Source: Lepturacanthus savala
Lineage: Eukaryota > Chordata > Actinopteri > Scombriformes > Trichiuridae
Reading direction: 5' to 3'
Assembly (NCBI GenBank): GCA_030544235.1
Contig: CM060469.1
Span: 11,740,017 to 11,804,016 of the forward strand
Length of the DNA: 64,000 nt
The number at the start of each line of letters is the position of its first letter. Within the stretch, counting starts at the first letter, position 1. Both the position numbers and the translations under genes were made by a program. Below, piece by piece: positions 48,921-61,900 of this stretch. The notes under the pieces were generated by a model. That model worked only from the letters and a program-made list of their open reading frames with translations, was not told where the DNA came from and searched no databases.

Positions 48921-51900
48921 GATTGGATGAAACACACCGGGCATCTTGACAGAGGGAGGATTGTGTCCGCATAAAACCACACACATATCTCAGTCCACCT
49001 GCAGAGCACCTGAGCCTTTCATCTGTCCCGCTCCACCTGCTGCTGCTGTGTGTGTGTCCATGTGTGTCTGAGAAAAAAAAATCAGCAGACATGCATACCA
49101 GAATATGCAGCTGCCTCCATTTGTTTGAAATAAACTTTAGTTTCCACAATTTATATCAGAGATTTAAAAAAGGGAAAAAGCACTACTTTGAAGAGACATG
49201 CGCAAACAGAGTTCAAAACATATGTAAAAATTAATCCCTTTGATGAATCCCGTTTGATCCCAGAACTGTCAAACCATTACAAATGTTCTTATTCCTGTAA
49301 ATTTAAAACAAGGAACGAGAGTGTCTGTCAACTATCAGGCCACTGTTAGGGCCACAGCATAGGACATGTAGTTCCCAAACAACTGAAATGGATGAGTGCA
49401 CTGGATTCATAACTGGAGGCTGAAGTGCCACAAGAGAGTGATAAGAATGAGACAGTGGAAGAACAACTCAACATCTTTTGGCATTCATTCATCGGGATCA
49501 AGTGTGTTGGAATACTTTGTGTGCTATGTTTTTCCACTGTGCTAAAATGATGGGGAAAATCTAACAAAGAACCTACTGGTTATCAACTGCAGACAGTACA
49601 AGGCCTTTATTAGAAAAAGGCTTTTATAAGACAGGCCTTTACTTATTTCCTCTGTTTGATAAGTATATTTGTTCATATTTTAATATGAAACCTGCTTGTT
49701 TTATAAACTACTTCGCTTGCTAAACTTTGCTTGTTTTTTTTTTCACAACCAGTTACTGAGTCCTACTTCCAGATTAGATCTGGGATATGGAGATAAAATA
49801 AATTGTGCAGCTCTTTCCAAATGTTATTGGAAAATTACAATAATGAAACAAGTGACTTTTTGCGGGGGTTGTCTGAGTTTTGTTACATTAGTACAGTAAT
49901 AAGGGCTCAACAGGCTGCATCTGCAGTGGTGGCAGCAGGGTGGTGGTGCAGGGGAGAACTCCACACGGAGGATGGAGGACAGGGAGGATAAGAGTAATGA
50001 GACTTCTTGCCTAATATTTTCAAAATTGATATCCTTCCATCCATTTAATCTTTCCACTTCCATCTGCCCATAATGTTAATAGTTACCTCTTGACTTAGCC
50101 TTCCTCTCCTAGGCTAAACCCAGATTAATTGAGCACTGCCTTTCCCAAGACTATAAAGGACACTCATCTTGGCCAAGAGGAGATTTGAGCAATGGGCTAC
50201 AGGGGAGATTGTCATAGTAGGAGGGGGAAGAGAGTGAGAGGTGACAACTGTTTATGTTGTAGAGCGTGATCTGGCACAAGAATGAGCTGAACTGCTGCAG
50301 GAACCCAATTACTTGAGATAAAGATGGCCAGAGTGTACAGATACAAGAAGTATGCAGATATATATACACACACACACATTAACTGGGAATGTGGTGTTAG
50401 TGTCATGCTGATGAATCTGGACCTGCGTGAGTGGGCTACTCTCAGTAAATACTGGGAGGCCAGCATCAGTCACTGCTGCTACACTGGCCCAGTGAGATAC
50501 CCACAGAAGGCAACATTCTTCACAACAGAAGATAGACCACCCACACACCCATTCCTGGCCAAACCTCATTAACAAACATTTGTCCAGACACCCTGGGAAG
50601 TTGTGTCAGTTAAATGCAATATAGAATTTAAACCGAACTAGACTACCATAAAAAATCAGCTACAACAGCTGACTAATAGTAGCAGAATCTGCCTACCAGC
50701 ATCTCCAAAGCTCACTAATAAACATGTTTTATCCATCTTACAACAAAGAAGAGAAGATGTTGTGCTTTCACAGGGGTTTTAATGTCTCTCAAATGATTCA
50801 AAAGCCTAAAACAATTATTCACAATGTAGTCATTAAAATTCCTGATAGACTAAAGCAACTGGGAACCCACTATTGGAGTAAAACCTATATTACAGATCTA
50901 AGGCAGCCAAATTTCAAATTGTCATCAATTTTCTAGTCTTCAACTGAGAAATATTTTGGTATTTTCAAACCATCTCTAATATTCTCACTCCCGAGCTGTC
51001 AGGTTGGACTAACCTTGGCAAAGACACTCACAACATAAAGATATGATTATGAATACAGAATATCAAACAGATGTGTTTTTGAACAAAGTATCCAAGGTCA
51101 AAACTGATCAGAATTTCTGATAGGCCTAAACAGCTACAAGTGAGCAGCATGATCCATCACATCTACTCAATAGTCACATTGCTGCGAATGATGAACGAGT
51201 AGTAGAAAGTGGAATAATGGTGTGGTAACTGATATTTATATTCTACGTGGCCTCTACGGACACGGAATGTATTTTTTGACAGAATGCAACACCACTTTTA
51301 AAACAGTATGTATGACATAGGCCTATGCAATGGATGTTTGACCCATCCATAGAAGATGATTGCATCAGCATTATAGTTCCTAATCCTCTCTTGTAAACCT
51401 TAGAACTACATCAAATGCATAGTAGATAACAGTTTCGATTTTACATTTCTCCATGTACACATGAATGCTTCCTCCCTCTGGATCATCCATTAGGGAGAGG
51501 AATTGGTACAATTTTATTGATCCCAATGTTATTATTGTATGTGCTTATTGGTGCAATTCTTAATAACACACACTATTGATAACCATTTTATTATCCCAGA
51601 GTCTGCAGAAACAGTAGACAAATGGCATTCATGTGACTAAGGTTTGTAAAGCAGCACCGTATAACCATTGTTTAATTTGGAACAGGTTCTCAATACCCAT
51701 CTGTCTGCATGGTGCCAAAGTTATTAGAACACAGGATATTTACCCTTTGTAATGGATATGGACATCAGTAATGGCTCAGTTGGCAAGCAGTGACACTCTA
51801 GAGTGTTTTCACCCTTACTACAATGATAATTCTGCAGATATCACAACTGTCATATTTCTTCATGAAACTAAGCCACACTTTGAACAGTTCTCCTTTTTCC

Positions 51901-53414
51901 AGCATTGACATGAATATTGATGTTATGTTTACAACATTCAAATGACATTACTGAATAATTATGGTTTATAAGAGAAAGAAAATAAAATAATCACATGAAA
52001 AACACATTTTAAACTGTACAATCCATTAGAACATATACTGTATGCATAAACACAAGATGATGTACTTGTGCATACATAATGTTTCTCTCTTGTATTTCAT
52101 GTTTATCTTTCAGCTGCTCATTGAATGTGACAGGAAAAGAAGCATAAAAATACACAAAGATAGACACTACATTAAACCAAACTAAGAAATATACACAACA
52201 AAGGAACAAACATGAGGCTCTCAGAATATCACATGTGCAAAACACAGCCTACACATCAAATTAAACATGTAAACCAACCCACAGAAGACCAAGCCTGCAT
52301 AAACATGTGCATGAATACACCCACAAACATGGATGCCCGCTTGCTCCCTACATGGAAATTTATATATTAACAGAGCATGTATCAAACAAATGGAGGCATG
52401 TGTTGGAGATATAACTGTATATTTGCTTAAATTGATAAGCAAATATCAATGGAATTTCAGGGAATGGCATTCCTGGAAACTATTTAGAAATCAACAGATG
52501 GTTTGCTACTCATTTTCTTCAATAAATCCTCAAAGCTGCCAGCCTGTAGTAGTTACACAAACACTTAAACAAGGGCAAAAACAGATATAAAAATCCTAAC
52601 CCTAAAACCTGAGATTACGCAAAGGAGATATTCGATTGGGAAGGAATAGTTGTTTTCCCCTTGGATACGCTAACAAATAATGACATTATATACTTAACTC
52701 CAGTGAACCTTGACAGTGTCTTATATAGTTCAACTGGATTCAAATCTCTCTTGCCAAACAGGGGGCGGTCCAGTGTTTCAGCCCTGAGGTCCAGTCATAA
52801 AGGCACCACATGAAGCCCAGTGATCAAAGAGAAGGCTCACCAACAGACTTGGAGCATGTTGAGCTTCTGGCTTTGCTCCAGCACACTGCTATGTCATCGC
52901 GACCCCTGATGTTGTTGTTAAGGCGTTAACATACATTTCTGCATGCAGTTGAGCTATTCTGTGTGAATGTGCATGTGTTAAATCAAAGACATCTTAGAGA
53001 TCCCATCACAGCACAGGCTAGGGGCATCCACTGGTCACAGAAAAGGAAGTGAAGGTTGAAACAGAAAGTGTATGAGATATGCACATGATTGAAACCTTTT
53101 AAGCAGGTCAAACTTGTAGTTTGCTTCCCTTGTTCCACACACACAAAATGACCCGCTTGCTTGGTTCTATAGTAGTTGGAGTTCCCACTTACCTATGACA
53201 AGTCTTGCTGTGCTTAGAGTTACTTTGCTTGAAGACCTCCATGTCATCCGTGGTCATGCAGAGATCACCGTTAGATAATCAGCACTATTTCTTTAGCTGT
53301 AATAAATAATGAGCAGCTAACAAAATCCTGACTACGTACTGCAAAATGGTATTGAAAATAATTGCTCTAATCAGTAAGGAACATGGAAAAAAATGTTAGT
53401 TTATTTTTTCAGAT

Positions 53415-53442
53415 GTCACATCACATAATTGTGTGACGTGAC
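53415..53442. repeat. 28-bp near-perfect palindrome containing a CRE-like TGACGTGA
   Basis: The arms GTCACATCACATAA and TTGTGTGACGTGAC are mutually complementary with one mismatch and one G-T pair, and no loop. The right arm contains TGACGTGA, one base from the consensus CRE TGACGTCA. It is in the large stxbp6 intron, about 3 kb downstream of exon 2. Confidence 0.65.
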
Positions 53443-55119
53443 TGCGTTGTGTTCTCACCAGAAATCTAACGGAACATTTTGTTCGCAAACAAATCGTGAT
53501 CCAGACCCTGACAGTGACAACCAACCGCAGGGTGCAAAGTGCACTAAAAGTCCAAATCCACCCATTTAGAACACATTAGAACATTAGCATAATCACACAT
53601 CCAGATACAATGATAAAGGGCCTTGTTGACAAAAAGAAATTCTCTCATAGAAATCAGTTTATTGCTATAGGGAATTTGAGAATATTATTGCTCTGCCTTG
53701 CACCATACGGCTGATATCCAAGAGTTCGCCCTGAGGCTGAATGACAGTTAGCCAAGTGAGCAGAACCAGTCTTGTTGTCCTGGAGGCACGTGTAATTGTG
53801 AAACAAGAGGCATTGCTCTCCAAGTGGCAGCTGCCCAGGCCTTTTTGTTCTACTCATAGTTGTAGCTCTCTACCTAGAAGAAAATAGCCATGTGTTCAAC
53901 AAACAGCCAATTCAAAATCCCTAGACTCACCAGAACTGAAAACAACAGCTCAATCTGACTGCTGTGGTTATAAAGTCATTTACTCATGTTATTCCAAAAG
54001 AGATAAGTAACTTCACAACAGTTGTTACATTGCAACAGCAAGTAAGGGCCATCTTTCTTTCTTTTATTCAGTCAGAATACCTCTGTCAGTCTGCCTTGGT
54101 GTTGCTCATGCTGCCAGTGTTTCGTCATGGCAACGAGCAAAGCTTTGAAGCTTCGAAAGATTCAGTACACCCCTAAGCATATGATCCTGGAATTAGAACA
54201 GCAATGATGGCCTGGTGTTTCATCCTGGCACCCTGGTTCAGAGACTGAAGTGCCTGTGACTGTCTTTACAATGCAGCTCCTCATACTGTAGGCTCTGTTA
54301 ACCATGACATACCACAGATTACATAACTCTGCCACTGTATGAGCCCCAGGCCTCAACTATCTGCTACTGTAGGCATGAGACTGTCAGGGACACCATCCCC
54401 CACCCTTATGTAGATACACAGTGCTTTCACATACAGTAGTCACACACATACTGAACACTCAAAGTCAGACACACCAGCCTTGTTGAACAGGGAGGCACAA
54501 AAGAAAAAACATGATTATTAACAACATACCAGTGGTTGCCTTCTCTACTCCGCTCCAACACGTGATGAATAGCAGATTAATTAGGAATTTGCCAGTATTG
54601 TGCAGATGGCACTTTTGACATGTTTTAAAACAATATGCAACATCCTGTCACACAGTAAATAAATATAATATAGTAATGCTAAAGAATGAAGAGAGACAAA
54701 ATGTTCATCTGTTAAAAAATGATCAAACAAATTTTCTACACAAAAAGGAAATGGTCTGAAGTCCCGGTTCATATTAGGGAAAAATGTCATTGAATGAATG
54801 ATAATTAGTTCCCTCAGACAGGGAGCCTTGGATCTTTGTTCAACATAAATGCATCTATTCAGCTTGGTTATGTAAAAAGTAAATTAAGAAAGAATACAAC
54901 AAGCTACGGTCACCCTCAGTCAGACACTCAAACTACAGCCATATCCATCCTTACAAAGTTGGAGTTACTGACAGTAGGCAACATAAATCACCCAGGTGAT
55001 GCTGTGAACTGGGGGATAAATCTTTTGCTGATGGCAACTTTAAGGCAATTTAAATTGGCTTCCCTTCAACCCATCACTTGGGATTTATGGTGAGAGACAG
55101 ACTGACCAAGGCAAGGGGG

Positions 55120-55130
<11 letters not shown>

Positions 55131-55150
<20 letters not shown>
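55131..55150. repeat. (CA)n microsatellite
   Basis: Ten CA units following a short CACATATA run. Confidence 0.9.
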
Positions 55151-55419
55151 GGCAAGCAACAAACCAGTGCCGAGGGCAGGGTAGGTAACCTGCAGGTCCA
55201 AAACTTCATGCAGCTCTTTAGCCACACACAGACTGGGGGTTAAAGTGGGACGGTCTTCTTTATACAGTGGATATTTATATCCCAGAGAATTATTTATGCA
55301 AGGTTATTTCATACCTTAGCAAGAGGCCAGTGTTCAACACCACTGTTACTAGACATTTTACTGAGTGTTTGTCACACAATGTGATCCTTTTAACCCTTAC
55401 TGTTATTTGTCGTTCATCA

Positions 55420-55597
55420 TTTATAGATTTGGAGTCTCACCTATGAGTAAACAGACTGAAAATAAAAAAAGAACCCAGAAGAATTTAGAGGCTCACCTAT
55501 GAGAAAAAAACAATCCAAATAAATAAAAGAATCCAGGTGCATTTAGAGGTTCACCTATGAGAAAAAAACATTGCAAATAAATAAAAGAACCCAGGAC
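55420..55597 (+). repeat. Minisatellite, about three units of 56-58 bp
   Basis: The motif TCACCTATGAG recurs at 55437, 55493 and 55551. Each copy is followed by an A-rich stretch, AAATAAA or AAATAAATAAAAGAA, then CCCAG or TCCAG, and ATTTAGAGG before the next unit. Units 2 and 3 are the most alike; unit 1 is more diverged. Confidence 0.85.
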
Positions 55598-56487
55598 CAG
55601 CCATACTTATTTCTGCTGCAGAGGGAAATCACTGCAGGTATACAATAAACTAAAAGAACATTAAAAAAAAAAATGTGAACATAAAGGTTGTGGCAATTGC
55701 TTGCCATCCCCTGCAGTTGGCTTGTCAATAGCATAGTATTGCAATATTGACCTAGCTGCAAGATCAATGAATATGTGGAATTTTAGGAATAAAGATTTAG
55801 GATTTCAAAGTGGCCTTTAAAGAGTTTTAAAAAGTGATGCTCAAAAAGGAGGCAGTAGGAGGAGGAGAAAAAAAAGCTGTTATTGGAGGTGTGTGGACAT
55901 CAACCAGTACTAAAGTTTATACCTATGAGTGTAAATAAAAAGGCTTTGTGTTCATTACAAAGACTTTTGGCAGAGCTGTATCACTGACCAAGTTTCACCT
56001 AGTCACTATTAAATAATGTGATCTTCTGTTTCCAAAGCAGAGTTTAACACACATTAAAAATCACAAGATTAAGAAATGTCATAGATCTTCATAAGCAGTC
56101 CTGCAGGAACTGAAACGAATAGCCTCCAGCTATTCTCGTGAATAATATGCATGGCTAATTCAATTAACAAGCAATATTTTAGCTAACATTCCAAGAGGGA
56201 CCAAAACTAAATAATTCTAAACCTCAATTTCTGGTGAAACAATCACTCAATTTCAGAGTAATTCTAATTTATTTAAAAAACTGGCCTACAGGCCAGCAGG
56301 AAAATGATTTAGCGTGTCATTCTATTGGCAGAGAAAACAAACATGCTCATCATTGTGAACATTAGTGGGAGAATTAAGGGAAAATTGTTGAAATGTGAAT
56401 TTGGGTCACCACTACATAACCCATACAAGACACACAGAAACAGAAGGGGAGGAAAAAGAGGGAGGAGAATATTGTTTGTCCTCTGAC
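55598..56487. other. Intron 2 segment next to exon 2
   Basis: AT-rich sequence between the minisatellite and the exon 2 donor. No repeat or exon was recognised. Confidence 0.6.
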
Positions 56488-56641
56488 CTGAGAGGCAGAT
56501 GAAGGTCATGTAGTCTCCCTGACCACCGGTGGCCAGGAAGGGGATCTTCTTCTTGGTCCTCCGCCTCACCTGCACAGCAGCAAGCAACTTCTCATCGTGG
56601 GGTGTGAAGACCTCTTTGTTGATGGCTGATTTGGCACTCAT
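56488..56641 (-). CDS. stxbp6: stxbp6 coding exon 2: start codon and N-terminal PH-like domain, residues 1-51
   Basis: This exon encodes the amisyn N-terminus, beginning MSAKSAINKEVF and including the basic RRRTKKKIPFLATGGQGDY stretch that characterises this family. The basic patch opens the PH-like fold and is the probable contact with acidic membrane lipid (family knowledge). The start is the ATG at 56641-56639. On the minus strand it is preceded by a pyrimidine-rich tract ending cttcag, so the exon proper probably begins at 56643 with two untranslated bases. The exon ends after FICLS plus one base, at a GT donor (gtcagag), phase 1. The open frame runs past the donor, but the read-through residues do not resemble amisyn, so the splice at 56488 is well supported. 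The next exon is 36 kb away on the same strand. Confidence 0.95.
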
Positions 56642-56643
56642 CT

Positions 56644-58259
56644 CTGAAGTAGGCAGGAGTCAAGAGCTGGCAAACGGAGTTAAACAGAGGACGAGACCCA
56701 CTCTTCACTGAATAAGGATGAGAGAGAAAGTAAGAAAAAGTGGTAAATGTGATTATGCAAGAAAGGTAGCTTTGGCTAAAGGTTATCCCAAATTACTTAA
56801 AATATAACTGGGATACAATTTCTCTCCATTGGCCGGAGAAGATTTAACCATTTAGTATTCTCTTTAGTTTAGAGTTTGATTTATTTGACAAGTTTCCCTT
56901 GTGTACCACTTTTTTTTTCCAGCTTAATCTTACGACCCTTTGGGTCCCGCATCTGCACTCATAGAAACCACAGGACTAGAAATGACTGAGAATATCCCTT
57001 TATAAAATTTGACTGAAGAATCCTTTGTCTGAAGATGAAGAGAGTGAAGCTTAAGTGATGCGGCGGGCAGGACAAACAAATCTGTGATGGAGCAGTTAAC
57101 AATTGCAAAGCTTTTGTCTTTTGTCTGTTCACACCCTCAGGCCAATCATTCGCCTCTGTCTCCACAAGTACAAACACACACTGTATATCATGTTAAAGTA
57201 ATGACAGGATGAGGGAGTAAAGGGTTCCAAAATGAAGGTTGGTTGTTTCACTCTTTATTGCTGCCAGTCTCCATGCTCTGTCTCTCTTAATGCTTTGCCA
57301 ATGTTCTCCTTTGAAGCACGACCACTTGCTGAGATGAAATTACTTCAGCCCAAGCTGTTAAGAGTATTGGTACATCTCACGGATACAGAACAGCAATCAT
57401 GTTTCTATTATTGCAGCCAACGTACACTGGCAAAGTTATTTCTTGGTGACTGGGAATATCCCACTGGAGAAACAGCAATATGTATGATGGTGTCTGGAAA
57501 AACCCTGCTTATCTGGACTAAGTGTGTAGAAGTGCAGGGTAAAGTAAAAAAAAAATAAGTGGGTTAATTACAGCCAAATGCTCTCATGAGAACTATGGAG
57601 ATAAATCATTTTTTCAGCCACACACATTCACGTGAGAGGCATAAGCACTCGAACTCCTACCACACAAGCCACCCTGCTGCTGATAAACCGACCTGTCAGT
57701 CTCAACCAGTGGATGAATTACTCTACTGTGAGGCAAAGCAAACCGTACTACTAAACAATGCTTTCATCAAACTGGCTTGCTAATAAATAACAGACCACCA
57801 CAAAATTGTTTTTTTAGCAGTGCAGCAAGGTTTAAAATGAATGCTCAGCGCATAAATTCAATGATTATTATAAAAGCAAAATCTGCAGAACTAAGTTTAC
57901 ATGAACAAATTAATAGAGAGCAACAAGACAACTTTTCCACCATAAAAATTAACAGCTGGAAAGGCTGCCATTGTTCACTAGTGGTCATTGCTAAAGTAGG
58001 ATTACGTCAGCCTAGAATGAACTTTTACAGTGGAACATAAGAAGGGTTGGACCTGCAGTAAGTAGTATTTGTGACACTATTGTTGGTCAATCTTTGCTCT
58101 GTGGTAATTTCTGAGGCAGTTGGTGGTGGTGGTTTCACACTGAAATAATGGAAGTGTGTAACGTGTGAGATTAACAAAATGAGTTTATAACCATCACTGC
58201 ACTCTTGCAGGCTTATTAGAGGAATTTCTAAAATCAAAATGGAAGGCAGAGCCTTAAAC
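56644..58259 (-). other. stxbp6 intron upstream of exon 2
   Basis: It begins (minus strand, 3' end) with the pyrimidine-rich acceptor tract of exon 2, ending cttcag at 56644-56649. No 5' exon, CpG-rich block or known repeat was seen. Confidence 0.6.
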
Positions 58260-58922
58260 TACCAGGTTCCTCTCCTGAGGAATTGTTTTCCTGTTTCAGT
58301 ACAGGGGGACAGACACCCCACCTACATTTAAGAACAGGTTAAAAACTTTCTTTTTGAAGAAACTGATAATTAGGACTGGGCCTGGCTGGCTTAGAACATT
58401 GTTATGCTGCTATAGGTTTAGACTGCTGGGACCTCATGATATACTCTGAGCTTCTCTTTCTTCTATCTGTAACACTCATGACCCACTGATGGAACGTTTT
58501 AAAATCAGTTTTGTTCCCGGAGTCCTGCCCTGTGTTTTCTCATTCACAGACCATGCTGCAGTGCAGAAGCCTTTGGTTTCTGGAGTGTTTGATGCTGTCC
58601 TGATTCACCTGGAAGCTGCAATGGATTCTGTCACCTCATCCTTCACATACACCACAATTCAATATATTTCTGTCATACTCAACTTTTCCTGTTGAATGTA
58701 TTGTTTCCATCCCATGCACACTTCATCTATTGCACACCTGTTAGTCCTGGAAGAGGGATCCCTCCTCTGTTAGTCTTCCTGAGGTTTCTTCCACTTTTTT
58801 TGTTTCCTCGTACAATGTGAGGGTCTAAGGACAGGCAATGTTGTGTTGTACAAACTTTAAAGCTCATTGGGGTGAATCTGTGATTTTGGGCTATACAATT
58901 AAAATTAAGAAAATTAAGAAAG
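58260..58922 (+). mobile_element. LINE 3' region, about 660 bp (teleost L2/Rex-like)
   Basis: Starts around CAGTACAGGGGGACAGACAC, then CATTTAAGAACAGGTTAAAA, TTATGCTGCTATAGGTTTAG and CTGAGCTTCTCTTTCTTCTA. It continues AGAGGGATCCCTCCTCTGTT, CCTGAGGTTTCTTCCACTTT and AATGTGAGGGTCTAAGGACA. It ends with GTGATTTTGGGCTATACAAT and a short AATTAAGA repeat tail. This is the non-coding 3' region of a common fish LINE, related to the fragment at 29934-30150. A 68-codon frame inside (58489-58695) has no reverse-transcriptase motif. Confidence 0.8.
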
Positions 58923-61900
58923 CCTCAAATAGTAGCTTTACATTTACAAATATTTTGTGCACTGTATAAGCTTTTGAATATCTTTTTTCCATCCATCTCC
59001 TTTCCTCTGCTTTTTCAGCAATGAAAGGCCACATGGTAAACAAAAACATGGCCAAGATTTTGTGGAGTGTAATTAGAAAGGCTAGTGAATATGCCTTTCA
59101 CTGGAGTTGAAATTGTAATTTTGCTAATAAAAATACAACACTCTTTAACATGTGCAAAAACTGGTTTTGCATTCAACTCTATCCAAAGCAGGAGAGCCAT
59201 TTTAAACAGAGCTTTTAAGTGAGCCAGACACCTTGTAAAAACTATGTGTGTTTGTGCAAGTCCAGCCTCAAATTGAACAAGCAGTACAGAACTCAAAAGA
59301 CTTGGACATGATGTTCTCTGAATATAAGAATATGAGTAATTCCAAGAGATTTTTAGTCATATTACACAACCTACAGTACATATTATTACATTATGTACAC
59401 AAATTTGTTCTTTCCCATTTATATACAGACATTAACTGCCCTAAATGAAATCACATCTCTCCTCTTGCCATCTATCCTTCTTTTCCAAGATGAACAGTAC
59501 ACCAAGGAAAAGAAAACTAGAAGTTCAAGGTTAATTAATTGTTGCTCTATAGTAGCAAAATCAGCCCAGTGGAGCTCCTCTCTGTGGAAGCCCTAATCCG
59601 CAGCACGTCTCCTCTTCTCCACCATCCTTTGGCTGTGAAGGAAGGCTGCCTACATCTCCCGCAAGCTGTCACTAAGCAAAAGGGAACACATATTCCCCCG
59701 CCCTCAGGTGGCCCACTGAAGCATGACAGGAGGGAGGGATATGGGGACGGGGGATGTGAAGGAAAAAAAAAAAAAAAAGAATGGGAGAAAGAGGCAGACA
59801 GGAGCCTCTAGGCAGTGAAATGTAGCCAGCTACAATGCATAGCTTTTGGTTTGACTTTGAGCCATCTTATGAAATGAACAGTGCACGGCTGAGCTGTTGT
59901 ATAGGAGCGAGCCAAGGCAGTGCATGCTGTGGTAGTGAAAACGATGTACATATATTTTATGGCTGCTTATCATCCCCAATTCAAACAGAGACCCTTTCAA
60001 AACCATGTCATTAACTGTGGCTGTGTATCAAAGGATCAGCGCTGTCCCACTGGCTCTTTCCTTGCTCTACTCTACTCCGGTGTGTTAATGTGAAATCTGT
60101 TCAACCAATGCTCACGGCTCTCCTGAGGCCTCACTGGAGTGTGGTTTTTGAGTTAGCTGCAGTTAGGTCTTTTAGGAGCGACACAGCCCTGCTCACTCAG
60201 AAGCTCAGAAGCCCATGGGAACCTGCCTCAGCAGCTGAACCGCTGCTGGTACTGTAGAGGAAAGGGACCCAAACAACAGTACGGTTGATATTGGCCGTAA
60301 AGATGTAGACATCCATGTCACTATATTTCACTTTCTTTGGAAGTAACCTGTAAAAACACAAAGCCAATCCGGCCCAGGATATGCAGGGTGGAGGAACTTG
60401 ATCCTGTTCACGGCTCCAATGCAGACTCCTATCAGGGTTGGCTAAACTATGTTAAAAACAGACAGAGGTTAAAAAACAAAAACAAAAAAAAAGCTGGCCA
60501 GTGTTGACTGACTCTTCTGCAGACAGATTTGGTATCAGCCGCAAAGGAGAGATACTTCACGCTGCCAAATATTTTATAAAAGTGAGCAAGACAAGAACAC
60601 ACACTCTTTATTTCAGTAGGATTAACAAAGATACTGTGAGTCTTACAACTACAACATGAGATTTGATATGTAAACTCTTACAGGGGTTTATTAAGCTGAA
60701 TATGGGGATGCTCCAAAATCCCTCTAGAGTACATAGTTGGACTGATGAGGTAATATGGGGCTCCCAGTGATAAAGAAAGCCAAACCTAACGCAAACAAGA
60801 ACAGCCGTATTTGGGGCTGACGCCAAGAAAGACAGTAAATTGGGAAAACATAAGGGTCTGTTGATTCACATGTCACACATTAACCAACAGGTCCACAGTA
60901 ATGCTCGAGCCCTGCTTGCAGTATTTGAAAGATAGGAGCAATACATATGGTGCGTTATTTGTCAAAAAGCATTTTTGCTTGCAGGTAAGAAAACAACTGG
61001 ACAGGAAATAAGTCTGTCTGCCAACAGCAGAGAAAAAGGGGGAAAGCAATCTGAGCAATATCACTTAGAATTGGTGTGCCAAAAAAAAAAGCTTAAAATG
61101 AATGAGTAATCGATTCAGAGAAGAACTCCACTACACAATTTAACGCATGACAATATCTGGTAAGATAATGACTTCAAAACAATAATAAAGTCATCCTCTA
61201 ATAGCAGGATGAACATGGCTCGATAAAAGGAGTAGATTTTACAGAAAAACATCCCACAGCGCACACCTCTTCGTAGATTACATGTTTAGAGAGTGATGTC
61301 ATACAAGCCTGTCACTCTGAGAGAGCAGTATCCAACATCGCCACATGCACAGATGGTAAATGTTACCTCACGTAATGCAAGTGAGAGATTACACTCCACT
61401 CCACTCCGCTATTTTGTGGTGTCAACACAAGCCTGATATATTCAAATGTAATTCTATTTCATTGCTACATCAAGCTAAATAAACTCTTCTGAACCTCAAA
61501 TACAATTGGATATGAGTCGATTATTCTCTCGTTTGTTTGGTTTTGGGGACAGCGGGGCATCTGGATCCCTCACAATAAAATCCAAATGTAGATGTGTGAC
61601 TCCAAGCCTTAACCACACCGTTTACTGTGCGCATGACACCATTGGCGAGACAAGAAATTACAGGAAAGTTGTTTAATTGAATGGTACAGAGATTCTAGGT
61701 TATTCACGGTTGACAAGTTAATGTTCAACATGGACTTTTTTTTTTTTTAGATAATGAATAGGCAAACCCATGTTAGCATCTACAACCTATGAGATACCAT
61801 TGCTGTAATTTGTAAACTATTTTATTTCTCAAGGGAGCATTAGAGCAGGTTGCCTGAAATGCTCAGAGAGGAGAGAACTTTGAGGAGGAGAGTGGGAGAG

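Larger units (their letters stand above)
44937..55419. other. Intron 2, exon-2-proximal half: no gene recognised
   Basis: About 10.5 kb. It holds short CA tracts (48898-48920, 50366-50379, 55131-55150), a hairpin at 48377-48405 and a palindrome at 53415-53442. Many short reading frames exist on both strands, but none matches a known family or has convincing splice boundaries. Confidence 0.6.
9137..56643 (-). other. stxbp6: stxbp6 gene span (amisyn), coding exons 2-6 with introns
   Basis: This is the only gene I can support. Five minus-strand exons join without a frame break into a 210-residue protein that matches vertebrate amisyn along its full length. Introns lie in phases 1, 0, 1 and 0. 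Intron sizes, 5' to 3', are 36.4 kb, 133 bp, 8.65 kb and 1.65 kb. Known for the family: amisyn is a soluble brain-enriched protein that pairs with syntaxin-1 and SNAP-25 through an R-SNARE motif, binds membrane lipid through its PH-like domain, and restrains regulated exocytosis. Seen here: every donor begins GT and every acceptor ends AG. The start codon lies two bases inside exon 2, so at least one 5' non-coding exon must exist. No CpG-rich promoter is visible up to base 64000, so it is probably outside the window. Some teleosts also carry an amisyn-like paralogue; the mammal-identical LAMKHKC end favours stxbp6 itself. Confidence 0.95.

Noticed and set aside
48576..49149. Overlapping minus-strand frames of 106-145 codons
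   Set aside because: They run through a (CA)n tract (VCLCVCV-type residues), overlap each other in different frames and show no domain or splice sites.
56309..56487. Continuation of the exon 2 frame beyond the donor (GQRTNNILL...)
   Set aside because: The residues do not match amisyn, and a GT donor in the correct phase precedes them; this is intron.
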